From Lotus japonicus (Eukaryota > Streptophyta > Magnoliopsida > Fabales > Fabaceae): a stretch of DNA of 64,000 nt. The translations under genes were made by a program, and so were the position numbers. The stretch covers positions 8,581,648-8,645,647 of the forward strand of contig NC_080045.1 of NCBI RefSeq assembly GCF_012489685.1, read 5' to 3'. The notes beneath the pieces were generated by a model. That model made no database searches. It was not told the DNA's origin and saw nothing but the letters and a program-made list of their open reading frames with translations. Positions 33,291 to 45,740 of the stretch are shown one piece after another; within the stretch, counting starts at the first letter, position 1, and every line of letters begins with the position of its first letter.

Positions 33291-35348
33291 ATGTTAAGAT
33301 ATCCTCAACTCGTAGAAAGCGCTAGAGGAAATTTCTCAAGGATTCCTTACTCATTTTCTTCAATTCCGTGAGATGTCGTATTTTTTATGATTCTGACTCA
33401 GTCCTTGGTTGTTTCCTTCGCTTAGCTTCTCAAACTACTCTTGGAATAGCTTAAAGAAGTAGAGGCAATTATCAATTACACCTTCTTGAAGTGATTTAAA
33501 CCATCACAACGCTTCTCCTTTTTCTTTCGAGATAAAAACTTGCAAGCTATTGCATCCACTTCCTCTACCAATAGTATTTGTACCAACTCAATATGTTGTT
33601 CAAAGGTTTGCAGATGATGCTTCGCATTTGCTTTCTCAGATAAGGATTCCACATAAAGTTTCTCGAGGAGTCCTCTTGGAACCTCCAAGGATTGGACCCT
33701 TTCAGTGAATGACTTACAGAATGATGGAGTAAATTTTCCTAAGATACGACATCAAATGATCTTCCTAGTATCTAGATCACTTTGTTTGCCTTGCTCGGTG
33801 GCAGAGCTCAACCGTGGCTTGGTATGAGAGAGTGATCGTCCTAGCCTCAACCATAGGGGGAGTACCTGTAAAAGACAATCTAAAACGCTCAAGTCAGTGA
33901 ATGAGCTAAGTGAGAATCCATGAGCCTAAGAAGAATTAAGGAATGCTAAGAATTAATAGCATGTTATGTAAATGGACAATAGAACCAATATTTATAAACT
34001 CGGTGTGCATGTCTAGAGTCTCTGCAAGTGTGAGAAACGTCCTTTATTTCGAGTTTCCAAGCGCACGATTGGCTTGACGTCGTTGTGCTTAAGTAATTCA
34101 TCTCGGTTTTTATAATGAACGATTTTGATTAAATACATTACAGTTACCTATTTGATATAAGTCGTTGTCTTTCTTGCTATTAGATATTGTGCCAGTTTGT
34201 CATTACTTAATAAAATAGTGATCTACATTCGAAAAAATAATTGATGTTATTTTAAGCGATTTTTTTAAAATCATAAACTCTTTTGTTTGTCTGCAAATAG
34301 AATAAATATTTTTCACTTTAAAAAATAATTTTTAACTATTTGTATATAAAAATTATAAATATTTTTATGTAAAATTACATTAAAGAACATGAAGAAAAAA
34401 AATTTCTTTAAGTGATTTAGAAGCCAATGATTTTTTATCATAAATTATTCATTTTATCAAATAATTAAAAATAAATTTAGTTTGATTTTTACAAAGAATA
34501 AATAAAGAGAGAAATTAATACTTATAACAAAAATAAAAAAAATAATTCTTATGCAAAAAATTATAACATCAAACTATTTCTATATTATTATTATTAGAGT
34601 AAATAATTACCAAAGTGTAATTGGTTCGAGTGGCACATGGTTAAAGTCTCGGGTTTTAGTCTTGTGAATGAAAAAAACTCCCGCTGTGAGTGGCACATCT
34701 TTCCTAAATCATAATTGGTTATTTCAAAACTACACAAAATAGCTAGCTTAAGAAAATAATTAATTTTCGAATTTTTAAATGATTTTTGTCTAAAACAAAC
34801 ACAAACACCTAAAAATCTACATAAATGATGAAAAATACACAAGGACAAACGACCCATTAAATTATAAATCTTTACTATTTTTTTTGGTCAAAGGATCATT
34901 ATCCATTTAAGACCCAAAGGGTTGCCTAACGACACTTACAACATGCGAGAATAAATTTCAACGAGGGATATCGCAATGCAAAACATAAGCAATGCAAATC
35001 TTTACTATTTGGAGGTGGAGGATATGATATACTCATGGGCTTGGGCCGAAACCTACACTATATTCTGCAAGTTCTTTTCTCTGGTAAAATGATTTACAAA
35101 CGGGCCAATTTAATGCATGTTTTGAGGTTGACAAAAAATTGTGCTAAAGAAAGGGTTGACGAAAAGAGGTTAAAAAACGCATGTATTGAGATATGTTACA
35201 TTTTATTTTTGTCTAAATGGGAAAATTATTGAGGTATGCTTCTAACTGGGCTTTTGTCTTTAGTAACGCACATTCTTTTTATTTACTTGTGGCCCAAAAA
35301 ATAAAAAAATTATTAAAATAAAAACATATTGAGAGTTTCTTCCTCCCA
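33291..35348. other. Intergenic with retroelement debris
   Basis: 33300-33720 continues degraded coding-like sequence that I cannot name. 33840-33900 (GGGGGAGTACCTGTAAAAGA, AAACGCTCAAGTCAGTGA) resembles a recurrent plant LTR repeat. Near 34610-34680 a tRNA-like GGTTCGAGTGGCAC and GGGTTTTAGTC may be a decayed SINE. No gene is seen. Confidence 0.4.
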
Positions 35349-35628
35349 TAACAAACTTGCAAACTTGCAGGTTCTTGGAGAAAACGAAGAAGAAGAAGTG
35401 AAATGTATATGAACTGAAATTTGATTCAATCGAATAACTAGATTGTACAGTAGATATTGCTTATATACAAAGAGTAAAGTTCCTACTAACCATGATTCAA
35501 CTAACTAACCAGAATGGTTAACTAACCAACTGCAACTAACCAACCATAACAAACTAACTAACTAGTATTTACAACAGTCAGTGACTAATGCAGTGATAAA
35601 TCTACCATTTATTTTCACTAAGGTAATA
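35349..35628 (-). repeat. 3' LTR of the copia element
   Basis: 280 bp, identical by inspection to 40135-40414. It is preceded (in element orientation) by the G-rich polypurine tract. Confidence 0.95.
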
Positions 35629-35635
35629 GCCCCCC

Positions 35636-38600
35636 TCAAACTGGAGAGTGAATGTCATGTACTCCCAGTTTGGAGAAGATACTACGAAACGGTGCTGGAG
35701 TTAAAGGCTTTGTGAAGATGTCCGCGAGTTGATTAGAAGATGTGACTGGAAGCAGATGAACCAGTCCTTGTTGCAACTTCTCACGAACAATGTGGCAGTC
35801 CAACTCGATGTGCTTTGTTCTCTCGTGGAAGCTAGGGTTATGAGCTATATGGATAGCTGATTGATTATCACAGTACATAGACACAGGCGACTGAGATGGT
35901 GCTTGAAGGTCCTTCAATAGGTAGCTCAGCCATTGAATTTCACATACAGCAGCTGCCATGGCCCGGTATTCAGCTTCGCAGGAAGAGCGAGATGCAGTGT
36001 TCTGTTTCTTAGAACGCCACGAGATCAGGGATGAACCCAGGAACGTGCAATACCCCGTGATAGATCTACGAGTGTCAACACAACCGGCCCAATCAGAGTC
36101 GCTGAAAGCTGTAAGTGTGGAAGAAGAGCTAGCTGAGTAAAGAAGACCACAACCTGGGTTTCCTTTGATGTAGTGAAGAACACGGTGTGCTGCTGCCTCA
36201 TGAACATCAGTGGGAGCGGAGAGATACTGACTCAACTGGTTTACCGCAAAAGAGATGTCGGGTCTGGTAGTGGTAAGGTAGAGAAGCCTACCAATGAGAC
36301 GACGATAAGAGCTGATATCAGCAAGAGGTGTGCCAGAGGAAGCTCCCATCTTCATAGAACTATCCATGGGAGTGGACACTGGTTTACAGCCAAGCAAACC
36401 TGAGTCTGACAACAATTCCAAAGCATACTTGCGTTGATTCAACACTATGCCGGCGGAAGACCTTGCAATTTCCAAACCAAGGAAATATTTTGCCTCACCC
36501 AAGTCTTTGATTCGAAACTTAGCATGGAGAGAATCCTTTACTAACTGAATTTCAGTCATATCATTCCCTGCCAACAAAACATCATCTACATAAAGAAGTA
36601 GAGCAGTGAATGCTCCTGATTTTCCTTGCTTGATGTATAAAGTATGATCAGCAGAACTCTGAACAAAACCAAGAGCTTGAAGAGCTTGGACCAAGGTAGA
36701 GTACCACTGGCGGCTGGCTTGCTTAAGCCCATAAAGCGACTTTTGAAGAAGACAAACTTGGTTTGGTTTTGGTGAGTGGAGTCCTTGAGGTAAAGCCATA
36801 TAAATTTCCTCATCCAAACTAGCATGAAGGAAGGCATTATCAACATCTAGTTGATGTAGAAACCAATTATTTGTAGCAACCAAAGCAAGCAACACTCTGA
36901 GGGTTGTCATTTTTGCTACTGGTGAGAAGGTGTCCATGAAGTCAATGCCTTCTATTTGTGTGTACCCTTTGACAACCAAGCGGGCTTTATACCTCTCAAT
37001 TGTCCCATCTTGCTTATACTTGATTTTGTAGACCCACTTACACCCAATTGGTGTCTTATCAGGTGGCTTATCTACGAGTATCCATGTCTTGTTTCTTTCC
37101 AGGGCCTCAATCTCTTGTGTCATAGCCTTTCTCCAACATTCATGCTTCACTGCCTCTGAATATCTACTAGGCTCAACTACTGTGGTGATATTCATGATGA
37201 AGGTACGATATGAAGGAGCTAAATTCTGGTAAGAAAGTACTTGGGATAAAGGATAAGAAATACCTTTGTTTGTGGAAGGAGAACCATTGCTTGTTGAAGA
37301 ACTTGGCATAGCAGCTGAGACATTGAGAGTACAATGATAATCTTGTAAATAGGAGGGTGGTCTCCTAGCTCGTGAAGATACCCTCTGGATATTACCTTCT
37401 TCCTGTGGAACAGGGCCTGCTAATACAAGCTGGTTGGTAAGAATAGGGTGATCATTGGAACAAGTGTAGTCAAAAGGTTCTGCTGTGATAAAAGTGGGTT
37501 GAGGAAAAGTTGTGTGGTCATTGTCAAAAGTAGATAAAGAAAAATAAGGGAAGATGTTTTCATGGAAAACCACATTTCTAGAGATGGAAATGGCTTTAGT
37601 TTTCAGGTCATAAACAATATAACCCTTGGTTCCTGGTTTGAACCCAAGGAAAATGCATTTGTGGGCTCGAGGATCAAACTTTTTCCTATGATTTTGCAAA
37701 GTGGAAACAAAGCAAAGTGAACCAAACACCTTGACAAAAGAAACATCAGGAACCTTTTGATAAAGACACTGAAAGGGACACTTATTGTCTAGTACAGGAG
37801 TAGGCAACCTATTGATAAGAAAAACAGAATGAACAACAGCATGTGCCCAGAAGATTTTTGGAAGATGAGATTGAAACAAAAGTGCTCTAGCAACATTTAA
37901 AATGTGCTGATGCTTTCTCTCAACAATTGAGTTTTGTTGAGGAGTTTCAACACAGCTAGTTTGGTGCACAATACCTTTACTAGCATAAAAACTGTCTAAG
38001 GCAAATTCTTTTCCATTATCACTGCGAATGCTTTTGACTTTGGCATCAAACTGAGTTTCTACCAAAGCACAAAAATCTTGGACTAAGAATTTAACCTCAG
38101 CTTTTGACTTCAAAAGATATACCCATGTATATCTTGAATAGTCATCTACTATAGTCAAAAAGTAGGAATAACCATGCAAAGAAAGCACAGACACAGGACC
38201 CCATATATCAACATGAATTAAATGGAAAATGCCTGAAGTGGAAGAGGTACTTAAAGGAAAACTCAATTTCTTTTGTTTAGCAATAGGACAAACATCACAA
38301 ATGTGCTCTTTGGTACATTGTACATAAGGAAACAAATCTGTTATGGAATGCCCCTTAACAAAAGAGGGGTGACCTAACCTATAGTGCCATAAAGTGGACA
38401 CACTAGGAACAAATTTACAAGTAAGGTCATTATTGGAAACAGATGAAACAGAATTACAATGGGAAACAGATTTACAATGTGCTAAAAGGGTATCTGATGC
38501 AACCGAGGCCTTGTTGAAGATGTATAATCCCTTGACTGCCTTAACTATGCCAATCTTCTTGCAAGCATTGGAATCCTGGATCAAACAAATATCACCATAA

Positions 38601-40093
38601 AAGCTCAGTCTATAAGCAAGGGATTTGACTAACTTGTGTACTGAAATCAAGTTGAACTGGAAATTTGGCAGAAACAACACATTATGAAGAATAAAAGCTG
38701 GTGTGAGTTGTATTGAGCCTTTTATCAAAGCTGATTCTACAACCCCATTTGGGAGTGAAACTGGGATTGAAGCTACATGTGTGTAGGAACTAAAGTAACT
38801 CAAATTGTTACATATATGGTCAGTGGCTCCAGTATCAAGAACCCAAAAAGTATCAAGAGGATGAGGCTTACCATTCTTGGTTGGCACAGATGAGCTAGCT
38901 GAAGAACTACCTTTACCATGTTTCTCAGGTAGAATTTGTACACAGGAATTCACACTAGCCACTTGTCCTGAGGAAAAGCCCTTGGATTCTGAGGTAGGAA
39001 GCAGTGCTAGCAAGTTATGATATTGATCAGCAGTAAAACCAAATTTTGTATCTTGTCCTGAGGTATGTCCCTGAGAATCTTGATCATCATTCACTGAATG
39101 AACACAATTGGCAGATCTATTAGCATATTTTGAATTCTTAAACTTGAAACCAGGTGGAAAGCCATGCTTCTTGTAGCAATCATCAACTGTGTGGCCCATT
39201 TTGCCACAGTAGGAACACTTCTTTGAAGAATACTTGTTCCCTGAACCAGAATGATATCCTCCTGAGTGTGACTGAGAATTTCCATGTGATTGATAGCTAG
39301 AAGATGCTCCTGATGCACTTCCACTTGAAGATGCACCACCATTCTCCCTCAAAGCCATCAATGCCTTGGATCCAGAGACATTCTCAGCAGAAAATTGCCT
39401 TTCTTGCTGAGCAATAAGAGCAAACACTCGATTCACATTAGGTAGACTATCTAGCAACATCAGCTGTGACCTAACTCCTGAATATTGGTCATTCAATCCT
39501 CTAAGAAACCTCACAACTTGGTTCTTATTCCTCTCATCATCTATGTTCTTGATTGCTCCACACGAACATCGAGGAATGCATGTACACACAGGCAATGGAT
39601 TCAAAACATCTAATTCATCCCAAAGAATCTTCATACTTGTGTAAAATTTGGATACAGAATTATCACCTTGCTTTAGGCTGAAAATTTCTTCCTGCAGCTC
39701 TGAAATTCTGAACAAATCGGCATGAGAGAACCTTTCGCGAAGCTCCTACCAAACGTCGCTGGCCTTGTCACGCCACAAGATTGATTGTGCGATCTCCACG
39801 CTCATAGACTTGATGAGCCAGCTAAGAACAAGAACGTTGCATCTCTGCCAGAACGATGAAATTGGATGATCTTGAGGAGGTTCTGGAATCGACCCATCCA
39901 CGAACCCTAACTTGTTCTTCGTCAGAAGACTCATCTTCATGGCCCTCGCCCAATTGTGGTAATTCCCTTCCGAGAGCGGTGGTGAAACCAGAACGGTGGA
40001 GGGGCTCTCGTTGGGATGAATGTAGAATGTGTGGGAAGCGGTTTGTGCATCTTGAACAGAGTAGGGATACGCGACTTCTTGTGCAGCCGCCAT
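35636..40093 (-). pseudogene. Copia gag-pol polyprotein, single in-frame TAG at 39748-39746
   Basis: One frame of 1,486 codons, closed only by a TAG after residue 115 (...KASDVW) and the final stop. Order after the TAG: gag capsid region; CCHC knuckle (CSYCGKMGHTVDDC); protease DTGA in FWVLDTGATDH; pre-integrase HYRLGHPS...CDVC; integrase core with HVDIWGP and IRSDNGKEF; RT_2 reverse transcriptase starting CKWVYKIKYKQDG with the YVDD box; copia RNase H with CEAEYRAMA and CDNQSAIHIA. All catalytic motifs I can check are intact. A lone nonsense codon in an element with identical LTRs suggests either a very recent mutation or stop read-through; the first is more likely. Length fits the family. 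Confidence 0.92.
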
Positions 40094-40103
40094 TGATGCG
40101 CAG

Positions 40104-40128
40104 CAGAGCTCTCTCTAAGAGAGCTCTG
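40104..40128 (-). other. 11-bp stem hairpin overlapping the copia primer binding site
   Basis: CAGAGCTCTCT, loop of 3, AGAGAGCTCTG. The stem includes the last 6 nt of the tRNA-binding site (40128-40123), and the hairpin ends 11 nt before the gag ATG. Confidence 0.75.
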
Positions 40129-40134
40129 ATACCA

Positions 40135-40414
40135 TAACAAACTTGCAAACTTGCAGGTTCTTGGAGAAAACGAAGAAGAAGAAGTGAAATGTATATGAAC
40201 TGAAATTTGATTCAATCGAATAACTAGATTGTACAGTAGATATTGCTTATATACAAAGAGTAAAGTTCCTACTAACCATGATTCAACTAACTAACCAGAA
40301 TGGTTAACTAACCAACTGCAACTAACCAACCATAACAAACTAACTAACTAGTATTTACAACAGTCAGTGACTAATGCAGTGATAAATCTACCATTTATTT
40401 TCACTAAGGTAATA
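40135..40414 (-). repeat. 5' LTR of the copia element
   Basis: 280 bp, identical by inspection to the other LTR. The primer binding site follows directly on the minus strand. Confidence 0.95.
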
Positions 40415-40431
40415 TGGGGAGACTTTTCCAA

Positions 40432-40861
40432 CGCTTTGTTTGGTAGAGAAGAGAGAGAAAGGGAAGAGAGAGTAGAGAAGAGAGTAGTTGAGTAGAGAGA
40501 AATATGTGATAAATTAAATAGAGTAGATTTTAGAGGTTGTTTGGTATGTTAGAAATATAAGAGAAATAGAAGAGAATGAATGATGTGGAATGGTATATGT
40601 TTTATCAAATTACATTTGTATCCAATGAAAAAGCTTATTAACATTTTTTCTGACAGTAGAAAAAAGGGCAAAAGGGATAAAACACAAGAAAAAGTAAGTC
40701 GAGCTCTATCTCTCTTCAAATCCAAGAGAGAGCAAAAAGCTGTAGGTCCCACCTCATTTCATCTCTCTCTTGTATGTGGTTGAAACCAAACATGGAGACT
40801 GACTATTTTTTAGGAGAATCTCTCTTCTTCTCAACTCTCCTCTACGCTGCCAAACAAAGTG
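40432..40861. mobile_element. MITE with purine-rich ends, about 430 bp
   Basis: The left end CGCTTTGTTTGGTAGAGAAG and the inverse of the right end (CACTTTGTTTGGCAG) form inverted repeats that continue as AGAGAGAAG-rich sequence. A one-ended relative starts at 62281. The target duplication is not clear, so the superfamily is undecided. Confidence 0.65.
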
Positions 40862-41693
40862 TAAGTGTCACAACTCACGACTCACAAGCAACCAATTGGA
40901 TGTTTAGTCGAGACATCCTTGGAAAAAAAAATGTAAAAATAGAGTGTGGGATTTAAAATTAAGTGGTTAAGTGATGAGTTTATTGGGTTTGTAATGAAAA
41001 ATCTTACTATTCAATTTCTGATAACGTTGTGTTGGTAAGAGTTGCCTGTTTAAGCTTCTAATAAAAGAAATTTTTTTGTTGGTTATCTATTAAAGATTCG
41101 TAAACTAGAAGTTATTATTTGTTTAAAAATACTTTCTATTTTAAAGGATAGTTTCATTTTCTACATCAAGCTATTCAATGTAGCTTGTCAAAATAATAAT
41201 GAATTTGATTAAGAGGTGTGAAGCCAGCTGCAGCGACATTGGTGTGCGGCGGTGGTGTGATGTCGTGAAGCCAACAACGATAGTAATGTTACACAACATT
41301 TATGGCTATATTATATTGCGGGTTAGGTTTTTCGTCCTCATAGCTAGCGATGACTACAATCGCACAAAACTAAAAGACCTGCCACTATGTTTATGTTTTC
41401 TTGAATAGCGTCACTTGGTTCAAACTCACGTGCATTCGATCAAATCATCATACGCCAATCAAAGGAGTTGCAAATCCTCTTGCATGTAATAGAGATTGTA
41501 TGAACTTGTTAACATGGTTACATTAAAATGCTCTGAATAAACATAGAATAATTTACCCCAAATATTCTGCACCCATACAAATTTCTACAAAATTTCTCCT
41601 TCGTCCACAATGTAACCAATAACGTTTCCATCAATAAAGTTCCTTCCTTTTCCTTTCCCCCTCCATAACAAGAGTTGAAGACATTGTCTCATT
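40862..41693. other. Intergenic, nothing recognised
   Basis: No domain-bearing ORF. AT-rich, with no clear repeats. Confidence 0.5.
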
Positions 41694-41914
41694 CAGTGGC
41701 GGAACCAGAAATTTTAGGAAGTCTAGGTAAATTTTCCTGAAGTGTATTGTTTTATGATCAAATCCCTGTATTTTTCCCTACCTTTCAAATTTTACCTAAT
41801 CGCTCTTTTTTTTTTTGCCCAAAAGCCTGCCTGGTCCAAAGAAAAAAGAAAAAAAATTTATTGAAGCCCAGGCATATATAGGCCCTACCAAGCTAGGCAG
41901 TAGTTCTGCCTCTG
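41694..41914. mobile_element. hAT-type MITE, 221 bp
   Basis: Inverted ends CAGTGGCGGAACCAG and CAGAGGCAGAACTA. The exact 8-bp duplication GTCTCATT is at 41686-41693 and 41915-41922. Confidence 0.88.
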
Positions 41915-42299
41915 GTCTCATTTCCTCCTCACATGCTAGGACTACAAGCTACAATGCAGTGGAGAAAAACTGGAGAGAAAACACGATTGCCTCCTATGAT
42001 TCGATCACCAAAATGGTTTTTCTGATGAAATGATGGTTTGTTTTTGGGAGGGGAGATACTTCATGTGAGGCACGCGTGATTCATTTCTCCTACGCTCATC
42101 ACATTGGGTGCCAAATAATTATTCTGGGTAGCTACATCAACATTCCTTGATAAACATTGATTGTGGGACTAACGAGTAGACTTGATTGCATTGTCTTCCA
42201 AAATGGGATGACTAAAAAAAAATCAAGTCGTACAATGTAATAGATGAAAGATAAAAGATGCAATTTAGCATAACTTTTTAATTTATAATTTTTTCTGTG

Positions 42300-42771
42300 C
42301 GAAGGTGTTATGACTAGGGCAAAGAGCGCTTTGTTGATGGGGAAATACTTGGGCATGAGATACGATTGTTCAGATGAGGTTGCTATGAACCAAATTGCGG
42401 CCCAAATCCTTGCACGGAGACCTCCCTAGGGTGGGTTTTTGGTGACTTGGTGTTTCTAATTGAATCTAGTTGTTTTTCCTTTGGTGTTTGGTGTGGTAGT
42501 ATGCCTTTGGGTCTTTGTAATCTTCTGATCTTGAGGTTTCTAATCCTGTAGTTTTTTAGGTTTTTAGGTTGGCGTTCTCTGAGTTGGGTCTCTTTCTTTT
42601 TGGTTGGGTGTAGGTTTCTTGTCTGTTGTATAGTTTTATGGTCTTTTTTTTTGGGACTGTCTTTCACTATGAGTGATTAGCTTTTTATTGTTACTAATCA
42701 CCATCATGTTTTGTCTCCTTTTCAGCTTTGATAACTGTAATTAATATATTCTCTTTTGCTTTAAAAAAAAA
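42300..42771 (+). pseudogene. LINE remnant: ORF1 C-terminus joined directly to a 3' UTR
   Basis: The plus-strand frame VMTRAKSALLMGKYLGMRYD...QILARRPP-stop resembles the last residues of ORF1 in the LINE at 47487 (RVWLIGKQLGLKPHGSEAL...). After the stop comes a T-rich stretch typical of plant LINE 3' UTRs. It ends in TAATATATTCTCTTTTGCTTT and nine A (42763-42771). No ORF2 lies between. The alignment is short, so the identification is tentative. Confidence 0.45.
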
Positions 42772-42811
42772 CATATGTTTAGAAATTTATAACCTTTCAA
42801 GTTTCAACTAA

Positions 42812-42831
42812 TTTTTTCTTTTTTTGAAAGT
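42812..42831 (-). mobile_element. 20-bp micro-retroinsertion with 13-bp target duplication
   Basis: The perfect repeat AAGTTTCAACTAA at 42799-42811 and 42832-42844 flanks an insert reading ACTTTC, seven A, G, six A on the minus strand. Confidence 0.68.
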
Positions 42832-42844
42832 AAGTTTCAACTAA

Positions 42845-45740
42845 CTTAATAATGAAAGAAAAAGTTACATTGCTTATATAACAAAATTATAAAAATTTAT
42901 ACTGAGAATTATAAACTGATCAATATGCATGCATAAGAAAATGAATGCACAAACTTTCAACAACCGGCCACTCATATTCTCATAATGATCGGGATGGTTT
43001 TGTACGTCTCGTTGATCATGTGCACATTTTCTACGTGCATCTACATACTAAAATTGTGAATTCGAGACGTCATTTTAATATACAGTTAAATTAAAGCTAA
43101 TTTCCTACAAAAGAACAAAAATCCACAGAAAAAACAAAAGAGAAAGACTACAATTGTCAATCAAATATGTCAGCAGTGTGAGCTCATATCTTACGATTCC
43201 AAACACTAAAGAAAAGATAAAGGACAGATCGAGAAATTTACTACTTCGTAACTTGCCGTAACTTGACTTGCCTTGATTTTTGAAAGATTCTCACCTAATA
43301 TATAGGTCTTCCACGCGTTTACCCTTCCCTTGAATGACAATAAAACGATTTATATTGCTAATTCTGCCCTGGTGTCCCTACACTTTTTTTAAAAAAGTAA
43401 GATTAATCTCGTTGGAAAACCGTGAGAGTCCCTTAATAAATTGTTTTCATAGTCTTAAATTTGTGTATCACTTTTATGGAGTTTCTTGAAATAACTTTTA
43501 TGGAGTTTTTTTTTTAAACTGACTTTTATGGAGTTAATTAAGTATATTTGTCACTTATAACGAACTTAACGAACACCTTGTTGGTCAAATATTGGGAAAC
43601 ATTGAAAGGACATTATAGGAATTTTTTAATATTACTATGAAAATTAATCATTTTTAAAAATATTTGAAAGTTAGCATGAATTATTTTATAATTGACATAA
43701 TTTTACTATTTATCTATCTGAATTAATTAGTATAAATTTAAACAGTTTGAAGAAATATATTAGCATATATTATTTATTTGATATTCAACGACTAATGATC
43801 GAGATTATACCCCACACTCATTACTTCATCAGAATCATTATAACTTGCAAAAAAAAAAAAGGCTAGTCCTAAAAGATCAACAAGTATTCACTATTGCACC
43901 CTTCTTTCTCAACAGATCCCTCTCTTTCTCTAGCCTTTAACTTAGGTATCAAATTGCAAAAACTCGTCCGGGTATTAAAGATGATGAAGCCCTGCAATTT
44001 CACCCCCTTCATCGCTCATATCTTTCGAAAGCTCGTCGTTCTATTTCAATCAACACTCTAATAATGATTTGATCGGACTCATCTTATCATTTTCCTAATG
44101 TTTGTCTATTTGTTAAAACTATTGTAAATTAAAATGAATGAAATTATTGTTTCACAACGAGTCTGTTCGGAAAGGATTAAAGAAGTTTATTGAAACTTCT
44201 CATCTAGACCCCATTTAGGTAAACAACTTAATTAGACGCTTATTCAATAAACACTTATCCTCAAAAAGCTTATGTCATATACGTGCTTAAATTTAATAAA
44301 TTACTTGTGTTTAGAAACATTTGAAAAAAAGCTTATGTAGAACTAAAGTGTTTGGATACATTACATAAACACATAAAAATTAAAGAAAAGAAATACGTTG
44401 GACAATATTATTATATGTTTCTAAAAAATTATTTGTTAGCATTCACTTGTATTCTCTAATACAAGTAATAAAACAAGATAAAAAATTCAGAAGAAAATTA
44501 CCATAAAATAAACAAAATATGTTTAGAAAGAAATTAAACGCGCCATAAAAAATCGAAAACTTTCTCATCAAAAGTATTGAAAAATGCTTCCTTTAAACCC
44601 AGAAAAAAAATTTATTTAAAAGATGATGACTTTTGAGTTGTTGAGATGTGATTAGAATATACAAAGTTGCAATATTATTTAAGGTGGAAAAAGAAAGGGA
44701 ACGAGCACACTGGAATGCATCACTGATGAAAGAGATTGGTGAGACCGTGAGAGTCTATGACGCGCAGTTTGGGGGAAATGGAATTGCAATAAAAACGTTA
44801 AAATTAAAATGATTATTTCTGCCACACGTGGGGTTGAGAAGTGGTTTTCTTCAGCTCCGCATAAGCTGAGTGCAGCTTATTTTTAATTTGTCAATCCTTT
44901 ATTAAAATAAGTTTAAAATAGTCTATGAGAGAGTTATAAATTATTTTATAAATTCTCTCAGACACTTATATAGATGCTTATATATTAAGATAAACTCAAA
45001 TAAGCCGAACCCTAAAATATTTACTCAATAAGCTCCGATATGTATATTTTGTGTCACTCGTCAAACTGACTCAATAAACATGTTTACTTAGCTTAAAAGA
45101 CCTTTCAGTCTCTAGTTCCTCAATAAACAATATGCTTTGGCGTACCTGCAGGAATGTGTACAAAAGACACATTAGCAAACAAACTGAACTAGATGTCAAG
45201 AATGGGAAGGTGGGGAAGTTTAATTAACATAACTTAACTTGTAGAAGTGTACCAATACATCCATCCCTATAAATTTTCATTATCTGTAAGATAAACGTAA
45301 GAATATTTTTAAATTCCCCTTGCACGGGGAATTTAATTTTAAATTTATTTTTTTTAATTTTTGTTAATCAATTAATATTTTTTTTCATTTATTCTATATA
45401 AGTATTTGGTTTATTTTTCATTTTTTACACATTTATGGTGTAGGTTATTTTTTTTGTAAAGTAATGTGTTTAAGGGTTGAAAGCACATTTAAATTGACGT
45501 ATGCACGAAGATTTGCAAACATAAAACGATTTGTTGAATATTTTAGTAACATGGTCAATATACGAAAAACAAATGTCAAAATGTTTGAAAGTTACCACCG
45601 AGGTCAATTTACCAAAAAAAAAACACATTGTCAACGTGGGTAAAGACATAAAAGTGAAAGTTTAGCACATAGGCTCTTTATTTATAAACAATCTTGAGGA
45701 AATGCTACTAATTCTTTGAAAACTTGATCTTTCTGAACAT
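42845..45740. other. Intergenic AT-rich DNA
   Basis: No supported gene. ACTTTTATGGAGTT occurs three times at 43470-43483, 43494-43507 and 43522-43535. The hairpin AAATTCCCC/GGGGAATTT lies at about 45313-45332. The rest is unstructured to my eye. Confidence 0.5.

Larger units (their letters stand above)
35349..40414 (-). mobile_element. Young Ty1/copia LTR retrotransposon, 5,066 bp
   Basis: The LTRs at 35349-35628 and 40135-40414 are both 280 bp and read identical throughout. On the minus strand the tRNA-iMet binding site TGGTATCAGAGC (40134-40123) abuts the 5' LTR. A polypurine tract, TTTGAGGGGGGC (35640-35629), abuts the 3' LTR. The LTR ends are TA...TA rather than TG...CA. I found no matching 5-bp duplication (TCCCA left, TGGGG right). 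Identical LTRs mean a very recent insertion. One stop codon interrupts the long polyprotein. Confidence 0.95.

Noticed and set aside
35344..40419. A 5-bp target duplication for the copia element
   Set aside because: The flanks TCCCA and TGGGG are not direct repeats, and shifting the LTR edges did not give a match.
45305..45345. Hairpin AAATTCCCC/GGGGAATTT as a Helitron 3' end for the RPA-like gene
   Set aside because: No CTRR followed by T at the right distance on either strand, and no TC start could be paired with it.
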